From positions 7,006,001 to 7,070,000 of the forward strand of contig OZ245717.1 in NCBI GenBank assembly GCA_965226945.1: DNA of 64,000 nucleotides. Direction: 5' to 3'. Of the stretch, positions 1 to 8,086 are shown one piece after another. The position numbers and the translations under genes were made by a program. Under the pieces are notes generated by a model. The model did no database searches. It was not told the DNA's origin and was given only the letters and a program-made list of their open reading frames with translations. Position 1 is the stretch's first letter, and each line of letters begins with the position of its first letter. Source of the stretch: SYLG01 sp965226945. GTDB taxonomy: Bacteria; Planctomycetota; Planctomycetia; Gemmatales; Gemmataceae.

Positions 1-621
1 GGCCAGGGCGCGTAGTGTCAACGGACCGGTCCGAGGCGCCTTGAAGGTGTAGAGATCAACTTCTTCGATCCGTCGCAATCGCCCGGCGATTGTGATCGGA
101 AACTGAGCAATCGATTGCGCGCCGCTGCGATTCTCGTCTTCATGGAGGATGTCCGTGTCTTCGATCAAGAAGACGCCGCCAAGGGAGCCGCCGTTGGCAT
201 TGACGACGCTCCACTGGACTGGGCCCGCAGGCATGTCGGCCGGAATCACGAACCGGGCCGAAACTTCGCGAGGAAGACCCGGATCGTTGGCGAAGCTCTT
301 GATGTCAAACCAGTAGGGGGGATCGTGGAGAAGCACCGGCCCCGGAACGCCGGTCAGTTCCAGGCGCACGCGCGGATCATGCACCAGAAACCGGCTATCG
401 GGCGTCCAGTCGGTGCCGCCGAGCGTCACATTCACGGTCGTGCCGCGTTTGCCCGCTGGCGGAAAGCAGTAGCAGTCTCGTCCAGGCGCCTGCTGGGCCC
501 TGAGATCGGAGTATAGACTCAAAAGTGCGACGATGGAAAGAAGTGCATACCGCGCGAAGCAAGACCTGGGCAGATAGGATTCAATCCATCCAAAACAGAT
601 TGCCAAAGTAGAATTTGCCAA
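1..621 (-). CDS. PPC-domain-type secreted protein (3' end beyond window)
   Basis: The reading frame runs off the left edge, so only the first 207 codons are seen. No ATG exists at the 5' end; a TTG at 621 preceded by GGGAG gives a leader with a hydrophobic stretch (LLSIVALLSLYS region, residues about 25-37) and then a secreted-looking beta-rich body. Its last visible part (EEVDLYTFKAPRTGPLTL) is the usual opening of a bacterial pre-peptidase C-terminal (PPC) domain. It starts 22 bases downstream of the DUF1501 gene on the same strand, so it is probably the third gene of that operon; this trio is common in Planctomycetota. The start codon and product name are inferred. Confidence 0.7.
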   Translation of the reverse strand, partial: MANSTLAICFGWIESYLPRSCFARYALLSIVALLSLYSDLRAQQAPGRDCYCFPPAGKRGTTVNVTLGGTDWTPDSRFLVHDPRVRLELTGVPGPVLLHDPPYWFDIKSFANDPGLPREVSARFVIPADMPAGPVQWSVVNANGGSLGGVFLIEDTDILHEDENRSGAQSIAQFPITIAGRLRRIEEVDLYTFKAPRTGPLTLRALA

Positions 622-643
622 TTCTCGCTCCCGCGGGCATCCT

Positions 644-1990
644 TTAGAACAGATCCTTGATCACCTTGCCATCGCTGACGATCGGTACCGGACGGCCCAG
701 GGGCGTCATGGCCATCTTGTCGGAATCGATTCCCATCAGGTGGAAGATCGTCCGGAGAATATCGGCCACGCTCACCGGGTCGGCCGTCGGCTGGCTTCCC
801 GTTTTGTCGGTCGCCCCGATTACCTGGCCCGGCTTGATGCCGCCGCCCGCGAACAGCACACTTTGCGCCTGCGACCAGTGGTCGCGGCCCGCTTTTTCAT
901 TGATGCGCGGCGTGCGACCCATTTCTCCCATCATGACCACCAGCGTGGTGTCCAGCAGGCCCCGATCATGAAGGTCGCTGACCAGGGCGCTGAACGCCAT
1001 GTCGGCATGAGGAATCAGTTCTTTTTCCAGGCTGGGGAAGCAGGAGAAGTGCGTGTCCCAACTGCCGTGATCGACCCCCACGAAACGGCAGCCCGCCTCG
1101 ACCAACCGCCTGGCAAGGAGTGAAGACTGACCCAGGGAGCTGTAGCCATACTGTGCCCGTAACGACTCTTTTTCTGATTGCAGATTGAACGCCTTGCGCG
1201 CCTGCGGCGAGGCGATCAGGTCGCGGGCTTTTTCGTAATAGGTGGACATCGTTTTGGCGCGTCCTGCTGCGAAGGCGCGGTTTTGCAGCATTTCCAGCGT
1301 CTTCTGCCGCCGCGATTGCCGCGATGCGCCCAGGCTCGGGTCGGCTTGCAAATCACGCACCTCGAAATCGGGCTGGACCGGATCCGACTCGATGACGAAG
1401 GGCGCGTGCTCGGCGCCGTAAAAACCAGGCCCTCCGGCGGTTAACGGATGAGGCATGTTGATGTAGGGGGGCACACTGCCGCGGCCGCCCAGCTCGCGCG
1501 AGACGATGGAGCCGAGCGAGGGGTAAAGTTCGTTCACCGGCACCTTGGTGTTGGCGCCGTCGGCGAAATTGGCGCGATAGCCGGTCATGACATAGTGCGA
1601 ACCGGTGACATGGCCGTTGTCGTTGTGGCTGTGCGAGCGCAGGATAGTGAACTTGTCGGCCACCTTGGCCGAGCGGTGGCAGTGTTCGCCCACAAGCGTG
1701 CCCGGCACGCGCGTGGAAATCGGCTTATAAGGCCCGCGGATTTCGGCCGGCGCATCGGGCTTCATGTCCCACATATCGATGGTGGAGGGGCCGCCTTGCA
1801 AGAATAGGAAAATGCACGACTTGGCCCTGGGTTCGATGCGAGTCGAGGCGAGTGCTTCCATCTGCAGGAAGCGCGGCAGCGTCAGCCCCGCCAGAAAACC
1901 GGTCGCGCCAATCTTGAGTCCTTGCCGGCGCGTCAGGCCGTCGCAGAACCGTCGTGTGCTTTGGCCGCTCGCATTTTCGAAAGGTGCCAT
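644..1990 (-). CDS. DUF1501 domain protein with twin-arginine leader
   Basis: A 448-residue DUF1501 protein, a family related to alkaline phosphatase/sulfatase folds and very abundant in planctomycetes, with no proven reaction. The N-terminus has TRRQGLKIGATGF, a twin-arginine type export signal, followed by the family segments IFLFLQGGPSTIDMWD, HSHNDNGHVTGSHYVMTG, MMGEMGRTPRINEKAGRDHW and a C-terminal ATDKTGSQP. The chosen start is the ATG at 1990, preceded by GGGGAGGAAG; a longer in-frame extension to 2161 would overlap the preceding gene and is not needed. It lies 34 bases after the DUF1549/DUF1553 gene, the standard pairing for this family. Confidence 0.92.
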   Translation of the reverse strand: MAPFENASGQSTRRFCDGLTRRQGLKIGATGFLAGLTLPRFLQMEALASTRIEPRAKSCIFLFLQGGPSTIDMWDMKPDAPAEIRGPYKPISTRVPGTLVGEHCHRSAKVADKFTILRSHSHNDNGHVTGSHYVMTGYRANFADGANTKVPVNELYPSLGSIVSRELGGRGSVPPYINMPHPLTAGGPGFYGAEHAPFVIESDPVQPDFEVRDLQADPSLGASRQSRRQKTLEMLQNRAFAAGRAKTMSTYYEKARDLIASPQARKAFNLQSEKESLRAQYGYSSLGQSSLLARRLVEAGCRFVGVDHGSWDTHFSCFPSLEKELIPHADMAFSALVSDLHDRGLLDTTLVVMMGEMGRTPRINEKAGRDHWSQAQSVLFAGGGIKPGQVIGATDKTGSQPTADPVSVADILRTIFHLMGIDSDKMAMTPLGRPVPIVSDGKVIKDLF

Positions 1991-2024
1991 GGCTTGCTTC
2001 CTCCCCTTTGGTCCCGGCCTGGGA

Positions 2025-4493
2025 TCAATGGTTGTAGACAAATTCGCGCGTGTTGAGCAGAGCCCAGAGGCCATCTTCCACGGCCGCCTTGCGGCTTGCT
2101 CCTGGCTCCGCAAAGAGTTCGAGCATCGCCTTGCGCTCGGCGGGACTGGGAAAGCGGGCAAGAGCCGTGAGGAACAGCTCCTCGACCAGTTGGTCCGGGC
2201 TCAAGGTCGAATCGGCCAGTTTGCGTGCCCGTCCCTTGCGGTGGTGAATCTTGGCGTTGATCTGGGGCGCATTCATCAGGTGCAGCGCCTGGGCCATGCT
2301 CGGTTCGCCCGAGCGTTCGCATTCGCAAACGCTGGTGCGGCCAGGCCGGCCAAAGATCTTGAGGAAGTAAGAGGGCATGCGGTTATCCCAAAGCTGGATC
2401 GAGCGCGCTCCCTCCGGCCAACCGTTGAATTTCTCCGGGATGCCGGTGGCCTGACAGATCGCATCGAGCAAGACTTCGGCGGGCAACGCTCGCGGCAACG
2501 CATGGGAAAAATTCTGCTCGTCACTGGCGTTGGCCGGGGTTTGCGCCGCCAACTGATAAACGCGCGACTGCAGGATCAACCGGGTGAGTGCTTTCAGGTC
2601 GTATCCCGATTGAACGAAGCGTTTGGACAAAGCCTCTAAAAGGGGTTCGTTGACGGCGGGGTTGGTCGCACGCAAGTCGTCGATCGGCTCGATCAAGCCG
2701 CGTCCAAAATAGTGCGCCCAGGTGCGATTGACGATCGCGCGAGAGAAATAGGGGTTCTCGGGGGCGATCATCCAGTCGGCCAGGACCTCGCGGCGATCCT
2801 GCTGCGCGCTGAAGCGGACGGCTTTGCCGCCGAGTACGCGCGTTTCCACCGGTTTTTCGGTCTTGGGATGTTTGACGTCGAATCCCTCTTGCGAGGCGAT
2901 TTTTTCGCCCGTGGAGCCCGCCTTCCTTTTGACGCCGGTGAAGAACCCCGCCAGGGCAAAATAATCGTCCTGCCCCCATTTCTCGGAGGGGTGGTGGTGG
3001 CACTGGGCGCACTCGATCCGCACACCGAGGAAGAGCTGGCTGATCGATCGGCTCATCGCTTCGGGCGTATCGAGCGCCTTGAAAAATCCGGCGGGACCAA
3101 TGGCGTTGGGGTTGCCGATGGCGGTGACGATCTCGCGCGCCATCTCGTGGTAGGGCCGGTTGCGGCCAAACTGCTCGCGCAGCCACAAGGTCATGGCGAC
3201 CGAGCCCTGCGCTGTCAACGCGTCGCGGTCGACGCGCAGAAGATCGGCCCATTTCATGGCCCAGAAGTCGGCGTATTCGGGCCGCGTCAAAAGTTGGTCG
3301 ATCAGACGATTTCTTTTGTCCGCGGCGCGATCGGCGAGGAAGGTTCGGGCTTCTTGCGCCGTGGGTAGGGTGCCGATCGTGTCGAGGTAGACGCGCCGCA
3401 AGAAGGTGGCATCGTCGGCCAGGTCGCTGGGAGCAATGCCCAGGCGAGTGAGGCGATCCCAGACGAGGCCATCGATGACCTGAAATTCCGGCGGCCGGGA
3501 AATGGGGGCGGCCTTCATGGGGACAGTCACGCGGCAGAAGTTGACCTGGCCCATGTAGCGCACGAGGATCGCCGCTTCGCCGGGGATCGTGCCGGTCAGG
3601 ATGTTGCCCCCCGCGTCCACTCCGGCGATGGCCGGTTCGTTGGTGGCGTATTCGGCTTCGCGGGTCACGCAATGTTTATGCCCGCGCACGTCGATGGCGG
3701 TGACTTTCAATTGCTGCGTCAGCGCTGGTCCCATGACCAGTTCACGCGGCTCCAGTTCGATCGAGGCAATCGCCGCCTGGGCCGGTGTGGAGAGGAGCGC
3801 TCCTTCCCGCAGCCAGCGGACCAATCGTTTGTATCCCAGGCTGTCCTCAGCGATCTTGCGTCCGCCGCCATGAGGAATGCGGCCGGTTGCCTTGAGCACG
3901 AAGAGGCTATTTTCCGGCGATGACGCCAATAAACGCCTGCCGCGGCTTTCCGACACAATCGCCAAAAAATCGGCCTGAGGGTCAAATCCAAATACGCTCA
4001 GTTTGAATCCATTCTGCCCTTCGGCCTTCCCGTGGCAACCGCCGGAATTGCAGCCCGACTTGGTGAGCAGGGGAATGATCTGGGTTTCGAAGGACACCGG
4101 TTGCGGGCTCTGAATTCCCCGTACTTCAATCGGCACGGTGGTTTCGCGTTTGCCCGCCACGATTTTCAATAAAGTGCGGCCTTCCGCGAGCGGTGAAACC
4201 AGTCCGGAGGCGTTGACGCGCGCAATTTTGGGATCCGCAACCAAGTATCGCACCTGATGAGTCAGGTCGGTCTGACCGGTCTTTTGCGCCGGATCTTGGA
4301 CAAGGAGTTGCTGGGAATCTTCTGGGCCTTCGAGAAGCACCCTGGCTGGGCTTACTGTTATGGACGCGGGCAAGGCTGCGAACGCATGGCCAGAAGTCAA
4401 ACCAGCGAGCAGCAATACTAAGGACACGGCAGGCCATGGGATGTCCAAAACTGAGTGAATCACGCCATTGGTGGCACGATTATACTCACCCAT
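2025..4493 (-). CDS. DUF1549/DUF1553 protein with N-terminal Ig-like domain and CxxxxCH motif
   Basis: About 822 residues from the preferred ATG at 4493 (GGGAG 8 bases upstream, then a clear signal peptide ending AGLTSGHAFA); an upstream ATG at 4571 has no ribosome site. Order of domains: a bacterial Ig-like (Big2) region, a cytochrome-like segment GCNSGGCHGKAEGQNGFK with an atypical C-x4-CH motif, a second Ig-like region, DUF1549 with CAQCHHHPSEKWGQDDY, and DUF1553 with NRTWAHYFGRGL and CECERSGEPSMAQALHLMN. Exported; the family is predicted to act in extracytoplasmic polymer or redox chemistry but the function is unproven. It heads the operon with the DUF1501 and PPC-domain genes. Confidence 0.88.
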   Translation of the reverse strand: MGEYNRATNGVIHSVLDIPWPAVSLVLLLAGLTSGHAFAALPASITVSPARVLLEGPEDSQQLLVQDPAQKTGQTDLTHQVRYLVADPKIARVNASGLVSPLAEGRTLLKIVAGKRETTVPIEVRGIQSPQPVSFETQIIPLLTKSGCNSGGCHGKAEGQNGFKLSVFGFDPQADFLAIVSESRGRRLLASSPENSLFVLKATGRIPHGGGRKIAEDSLGYKRLVRWLREGALLSTPAQAAIASIELEPRELVMGPALTQQLKVTAIDVRGHKHCVTREAEYATNEPAIAGVDAGGNILTGTIPGEAAILVRYMGQVNFCRVTVPMKAAPISRPPEFQVIDGLVWDRLTRLGIAPSDLADDATFLRRVYLDTIGTLPTAQEARTFLADRAADKRNRLIDQLLTRPEYADFWAMKWADLLRVDRDALTAQGSVAMTLWLREQFGRNRPYHEMAREIVTAIGNPNAIGPAGFFKALDTPEAMSRSISQLFLGVRIECAQCHHHPSEKWGQDDYFALAGFFTGVKRKAGSTGEKIASQEGFDVKHPKTEKPVETRVLGGKAVRFSAQQDRREVLADWMIAPENPYFSRAIVNRTWAHYFGRGLIEPIDDLRATNPAVNEPLLEALSKRFVQSGYDLKALTRLILQSRVYQLAAQTPANASDEQNFSHALPRALPAEVLLDAICQATGIPEKFNGWPEGARSIQLWDNRMPSYFLKIFGRPGRTSVCECERSGEPSMAQALHLMNAPQINAKIHHRKGRARKLADSTLSPDQLVEELFLTALARFPSPAERKAMLELFAEPGASRKAAVEDGLWALLNTREFVYNH

Positions 4494-4571
4494 CCAAACT
4501 GCTCCCGCGGTCGCTGACAAAGAGGAATCTCCCACTGGCTGGGAAAGGCTTGGGCGGGAAGAGGAAATCAT

Positions 4572-5404
4572 GAGGAAGGCTAACGAGATCTTACCATGAT
4601 GAGCTGGGCGGGGCCAATTGAAAGTTGGTAAAAGTGGGTCAGCTTCTCTGAATTGAGGTCGTGCCCTTAGTGCTTTGGAAGGTCAAGGTTCAGGCGAATT
4701 CCTAGCAAAATAGGGAGGTCGTCGCGAAGGGGAGCGTCTGGAGTGTTTGGCCCTTGTGTCCGCTTTTCGCGGATTTAGTCTCCGCCATACGCCCGATCGA
4801 ATCGCGTGTGCTCAGATCCAACGGATGCTAGTGAGGAGAAAGCAGTGCATATCAATGTATGATCTTTTGGATTCGTTCAAGGAAGCCTCCCTTGATGTAA
4901 TCAATAAAATAAAAGAAGAAAGTCTCAAGAAATTCCCAAGCGACCCAGTTGCCAAGCCTGTTAACGCCTTAATACTTGTAGGCAAGAAAAAATTTGTGAT
5001 CGAAAGTGATAAAATTATTACGCAAATTTATTTGATGCAAGCGGAGTTGGAGCTCCTGGTTTTTTTCACTAAAAGATCATGATGAGGAAGATGATTACTA
5101 TAGAAGATATTTTGGTTTTTTGCTGGCCGTAATTTCGGTTTTAGTTGAATACGAGCTTTTTAATCAGTAATTTATCAGTAATAAATAATGTTGGAAAATT
5201 TTCTATGGAGATTGCCATCTGATTTTAGGCGAGCCCATGGCGTTTTGACCAGAGGCAAGGATAGGAATTCCTAACAAGATTAAGGAACTTGCGGTGCCGG
5301 CTGATTGGGTCGAAAGGCCGGCGTCATGTTTCTTGGTTCTCGACTCGATTTTGGATTTCAATCAGGATTCGGACCCACGTTTGGTCCATCGCGAAAGGAA
5401 CACC
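4572..5404. other. AT-rich intergenic islet between the two divergent units
   Basis: Apart from the small frameshifted gene, this 0.8 kb stretch holds no gene I can support. The segment from about 4840 to 5220 is markedly richer in A and T than the flanks. No transposase, inverted termini or tRNA remnant was seen beside it. Confidence 0.5.
4855..5170 (+). pseudogene. Small AT-rich gene of unknown function, interrupted by a +1 frameshift in a T7 run
   Basis: From an ATG at 4855 (MYDLLDSFKEASLDVINK) the frame runs to a TGA at 5080-5082. At the T7 run at 5060-5066, removing one T lets the same protein continue (ELLVFSLKDHDEEDDYYRRYFGF, split here by the slip) to a TAA at 5168-5170, giving about 104 residues ending VLVEYELFNQ. 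The base composition is strikingly AT-rich compared with both neighbours, suggesting acquired DNA. The product is acidic and helical with no domain I recognise; it resembles small immunity-type proteins only in size and composition, which is not evidence of function. The frameshift may be a genuine mutation, transcriptional slippage, or a sequencing error. The start is uncertain (an in-frame ATG also lies at 4825). Confidence 0.6.
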
Positions 5405-6514
5405 ATGGATCTTTCTCCCTCGCGGCGCAAGGCGATTCAACAGTTGACCATGGCGTTGGTGCCCGGCATTCATGGTATGCTCGGGCCTCAAACAGCGGCA
5501 GCGGCATCGACCAGGAAGGCGAAGCCGATCAAGATCGGTCAAATCGGCGTCGGCCACGCTCATGCCAGCAAGTTGGAGAAATTCCGGCAATCGGCCGACT
5601 ATGAAGTCGTCGGCATCGTCGAGCCCGATGAGGCGTTGCGCAAGGCGGCGCAATCGAAGGCCCCCTTTCAGGGCCTTCCCTGGATGACGCAGGAGCAACT
5701 ACTCAACACGGCGGGGCTCGATGTCGTGCTCATCGAAACGCGCGTGGCCCAACTGCTGGAAAATGCACAGGCCTGCATTGAGGCGGGGGTTCATATCGGG
5801 ATCGACAAGCCGGCAGGCGATTCGCTGCCTCGCTTCAAGCGTATTTTGTATTTGGCGGCCGCCAAGAAAAAACTTGTGCAGATGGGGTACATGTACCGCT
5901 ACAACCCCGGTGTCATCGTCTTGCGCGAATTTCTCCAAAAGGGGTGGTTGGGGGACGTGTTCGAAGTGCATGCCGTGATGAGCAAGGTGGTCGACCCGGT
6001 AGATAGGAAGAAATTCGCGGCCTTCCCCGGCGGCATGATGTTCGAACTGGGTTGTCACGTCCTTGATCTGGTGATTGGCGTGCTGGGCAAACCGGCAAAC
6101 GTGACGGGGTATCTGCGGCATCAATCGGCCCTGGACGACGGCCTGATGGACAACACCCTGGCGGTCTTGGAATACCCCAAGGCGTTGGCGACGATCAAGG
6201 CCACGGCGCTGGAAGTGGACGGTTTTGATCGCAGGCATCTCGTGGTCTGCGGCACCGAGGGGACCGTCCACATTCAGCCCCTCGACGATCCCAAAATGCG
6301 CATTTCACTGAGCAAGGCTCGGGGCGGTTACAAAAAGGGAACCCAGGAAGTACCGCTGCCCAAATACTCCCGCTATGTCGGCGATGCCGCCGATATGGCC
6401 CGAATCATCCGCGGGGAAAAGGCGACCGACTTTCCCTATGCGCATGACCTCACCGTGCAGGAGACCTTGCTCAAGGCCTGCCGTTTGGATGAAGAGGGAA
6501 AACCGATACGTTGA
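5405..6514 (+). CDS. Gfo/Idh/MocA family oxidoreductase with twin-arginine-like leader
   Basis: NAD(P)-dependent oxidoreductase of the Gfo/Idh/MocA family, 369 residues from ATG 5405 (AAAGGA upstream). The N-terminus SPSRRKAIQQLTMALVPG resembles a Tat leader, as is common in planctomycete members. The Rossmann segment IGQIGVGHAHASK follows, then the family's KP motif as IDKPAGD, which carries the conserved lysine, and the C-terminal substrate domain with GGMMFELGCHVLDL. Substrate unknown, probably a sugar or cyclitol derivative. It stands alone on the plus strand and converges with the DUF1501 gene downstream (17 bases apart). Confidence 0.9.
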   Translation: MDLSPSRRKAIQQLTMALVPGIHGMLGPQTAAAASTRKAKPIKIGQIGVGHAHASKLEKFRQSADYEVVGIVEPDEALRKAAQSKAPFQGLPWMTQEQLLNTAGLDVVLIETRVAQLLENAQACIEAGVHIGIDKPAGDSLPRFKRILYLAAAKKKLVQMGYMYRYNPGVIVLREFLQKGWLGDVFEVHAVMSKVVDPVDRKKFAAFPGGMMFELGCHVLDLVIGVLGKPANVTGYLRHQSALDDGLMDNTLAVLEYPKALATIKATALEVDGFDRRHLVVCGTEGTVHIQPLDDPKMRISLSKARGGYKKGTQEVPLPKYSRYVGDAADMARIIRGEKATDFPYAHDLTVQETLLKACRLDEEGKPIR

Positions 6515-6531
6515 AGTTTCGTTGCCTTGGC

Positions 6532-8007
6532 TCAAGCCAGGATACCGCGCACGACATTCGCTTCCAAAACTCCGGTCAGCCGTTCGCGCAGGCCGTTGTC
6601 CATGACGAACAGGCGGTCGTGACCCAGGCCCAGCAAATGGAGAATCGTCGCGTGCCAGTCGGCGACGCTGACCTTGTTTTCCACGGAGGCCAGGCCGATC
6701 TCGTCGGTGGCGCCGTAGGTGATGCCCGGCTTGATGCCGGCCCCCGCCATCCAGGTCGTGAAGGCATTTTTGTTATGGTCGCGGCCGGCCTTGCGCTCGT
6801 CCTTGTCGGGGCACAGTTGAGCAATGGGCAGACGGCCGAATTCGCCGCCCCAGACGACCAGGGTTTCTTCCATCAAGCCGCGCTGCTTCAGGTCTTTCAG
6901 TAACGCGGCAATCGGCTGGTCGGTGCGCTCGCAGGCATTTTTCATATCGGTGGCGAGGCCGGTGTGGTTGTCCCAGATCTGGGCATTGATGTAAAGCTGC
7001 ACAAAGCGCACCCCGCGCTCCACCAGTCGCCGTGCGATCAGGCAGCGCCTGCCATAGGAATCGGCAACGCCTCCCGTGATTCCATACATCTCGCGCGTGG
7101 AGGTCGATTCCTGGGCAATGTCCAGCGCATCACTGGCTGCCAACTGCATGCGCCCTGCAAGTTCATAGCTGGAGATGCGCGCATCGAGGATCGGCTGGCC
7201 GGGGCGCTTCTTGCGGTGAATCTCATCAAGACGAGTGCGCAACTGGGTTTCCTGGTCGATGATCTCGGGCGGGCGCTGGATGTCGGGCCGCAGATTGAGC
7301 ACGGGCGAACCGGTCGAACGGAAACGTGTCCCCTGAAAAAGCGGGGGTAGAAACCCCGATTGCCAGTTTTCGACGCCGTTGATCGGCAAGCCCAGGGGAT
7401 CGTCGAGTACGACGTAAGCAGGTAAATTCTGGTTTTCGCTGCCCAGGCCATAGATCACCCAGGAACCAAGCGTCGGCCGTCCCGGACCCATTTTTCCTGT
7501 TTGGATCAGGTAAATGGCCGGTTCGTGCGTCAGGTTGGTCGTGTGCATCGAGCGGATGAAGGCGATGTCGTCGACTTGCTTCGCAAGATAGGGCATGGCG
7601 TCGGAGACCCAGGCTCCTGACTGGCCATGGCGCGCAAACTTGAACGGGCTGCGCATCAGGGCGCCGGCGCTTTGCGGATTTTCCACTTCGCCGGCGATCT
7701 TGTCGAAATACTTTTGGCCGTGCTTTTGATTGAGCAGCGGCTTGGGATCGAACAGATCCATCTGGCTGGGGCCGCCGTTCATGAACAGGTGAATGACCGA
7801 TTTGGCCTTCGGCGCAAAATGAGGTTGCCTGGGCTTCAGATCGCTGGGTTCGAAGGGCGCCGCGCTTCCGTCGCCAGAGCACCTGGCCGCCTGCGCGCTC
7901 AAATGGGCCAGGGCGGCTCCAAAAAGGCCGCCCGGAATGCGGCGCAGAACCTCGCGCCGATTCAGCGCGGCCGCACTGGGGAATAAGGAGCGAAAGAGGT
8001 CATTCAT
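6532..8007 (-). CDS. DUF1501 domain protein
   Basis: A second, full-length DUF1501 protein (491 residues). It has NRREVLRRIPGGLFGAALAH, an export leader with twin arginines, then SVIHLFMNGGPSQMDLFDPK, HTTNLTHEPAIYLIQTG, WGGEFGRLPIAQ and GRDHNKNAFTTWMAGAGIK. The ATG at 8007 gives the leader its normal length, although the ribosome site before it is weak. It follows the 1004-residue DUF1549/DUF1553 gene by 79 bases on the same strand, so the two are probably cotranscribed. The pair is paralogous to, but diverged from, the pair at the left end of the window. Confidence 0.93.
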   Translation of the reverse strand: MNDLFRSLFPSAAALNRREVLRRIPGGLFGAALAHLSAQAARCSGDGSAAPFEPSDLKPRQPHFAPKAKSVIHLFMNGGPSQMDLFDPKPLLNQKHGQKYFDKIAGEVENPQSAGALMRSPFKFARHGQSGAWVSDAMPYLAKQVDDIAFIRSMHTTNLTHEPAIYLIQTGKMGPGRPTLGSWVIYGLGSENQNLPAYVVLDDPLGLPINGVENWQSGFLPPLFQGTRFRSTGSPVLNLRPDIQRPPEIIDQETQLRTRLDEIHRKKRPGQPILDARISSYELAGRMQLAASDALDIAQESTSTREMYGITGGVADSYGRRCLIARRLVERGVRFVQLYINAQIWDNHTGLATDMKNACERTDQPIAALLKDLKQRGLMEETLVVWGGEFGRLPIAQLCPDKDERKAGRDHNKNAFTTWMAGAGIKPGITYGATDEIGLASVENKVSVADWHATILHLLGLGHDRLFVMDNGLRERLTGVLEANVVRGILA

Positions 8008-8086
8008 ACGCCGTGTTCCGGAAATGCTGGCCGGTCACTCCATCCACCTGGTAAGGAATTACGCTTGAGAATCTTTTCGGAGCGCT

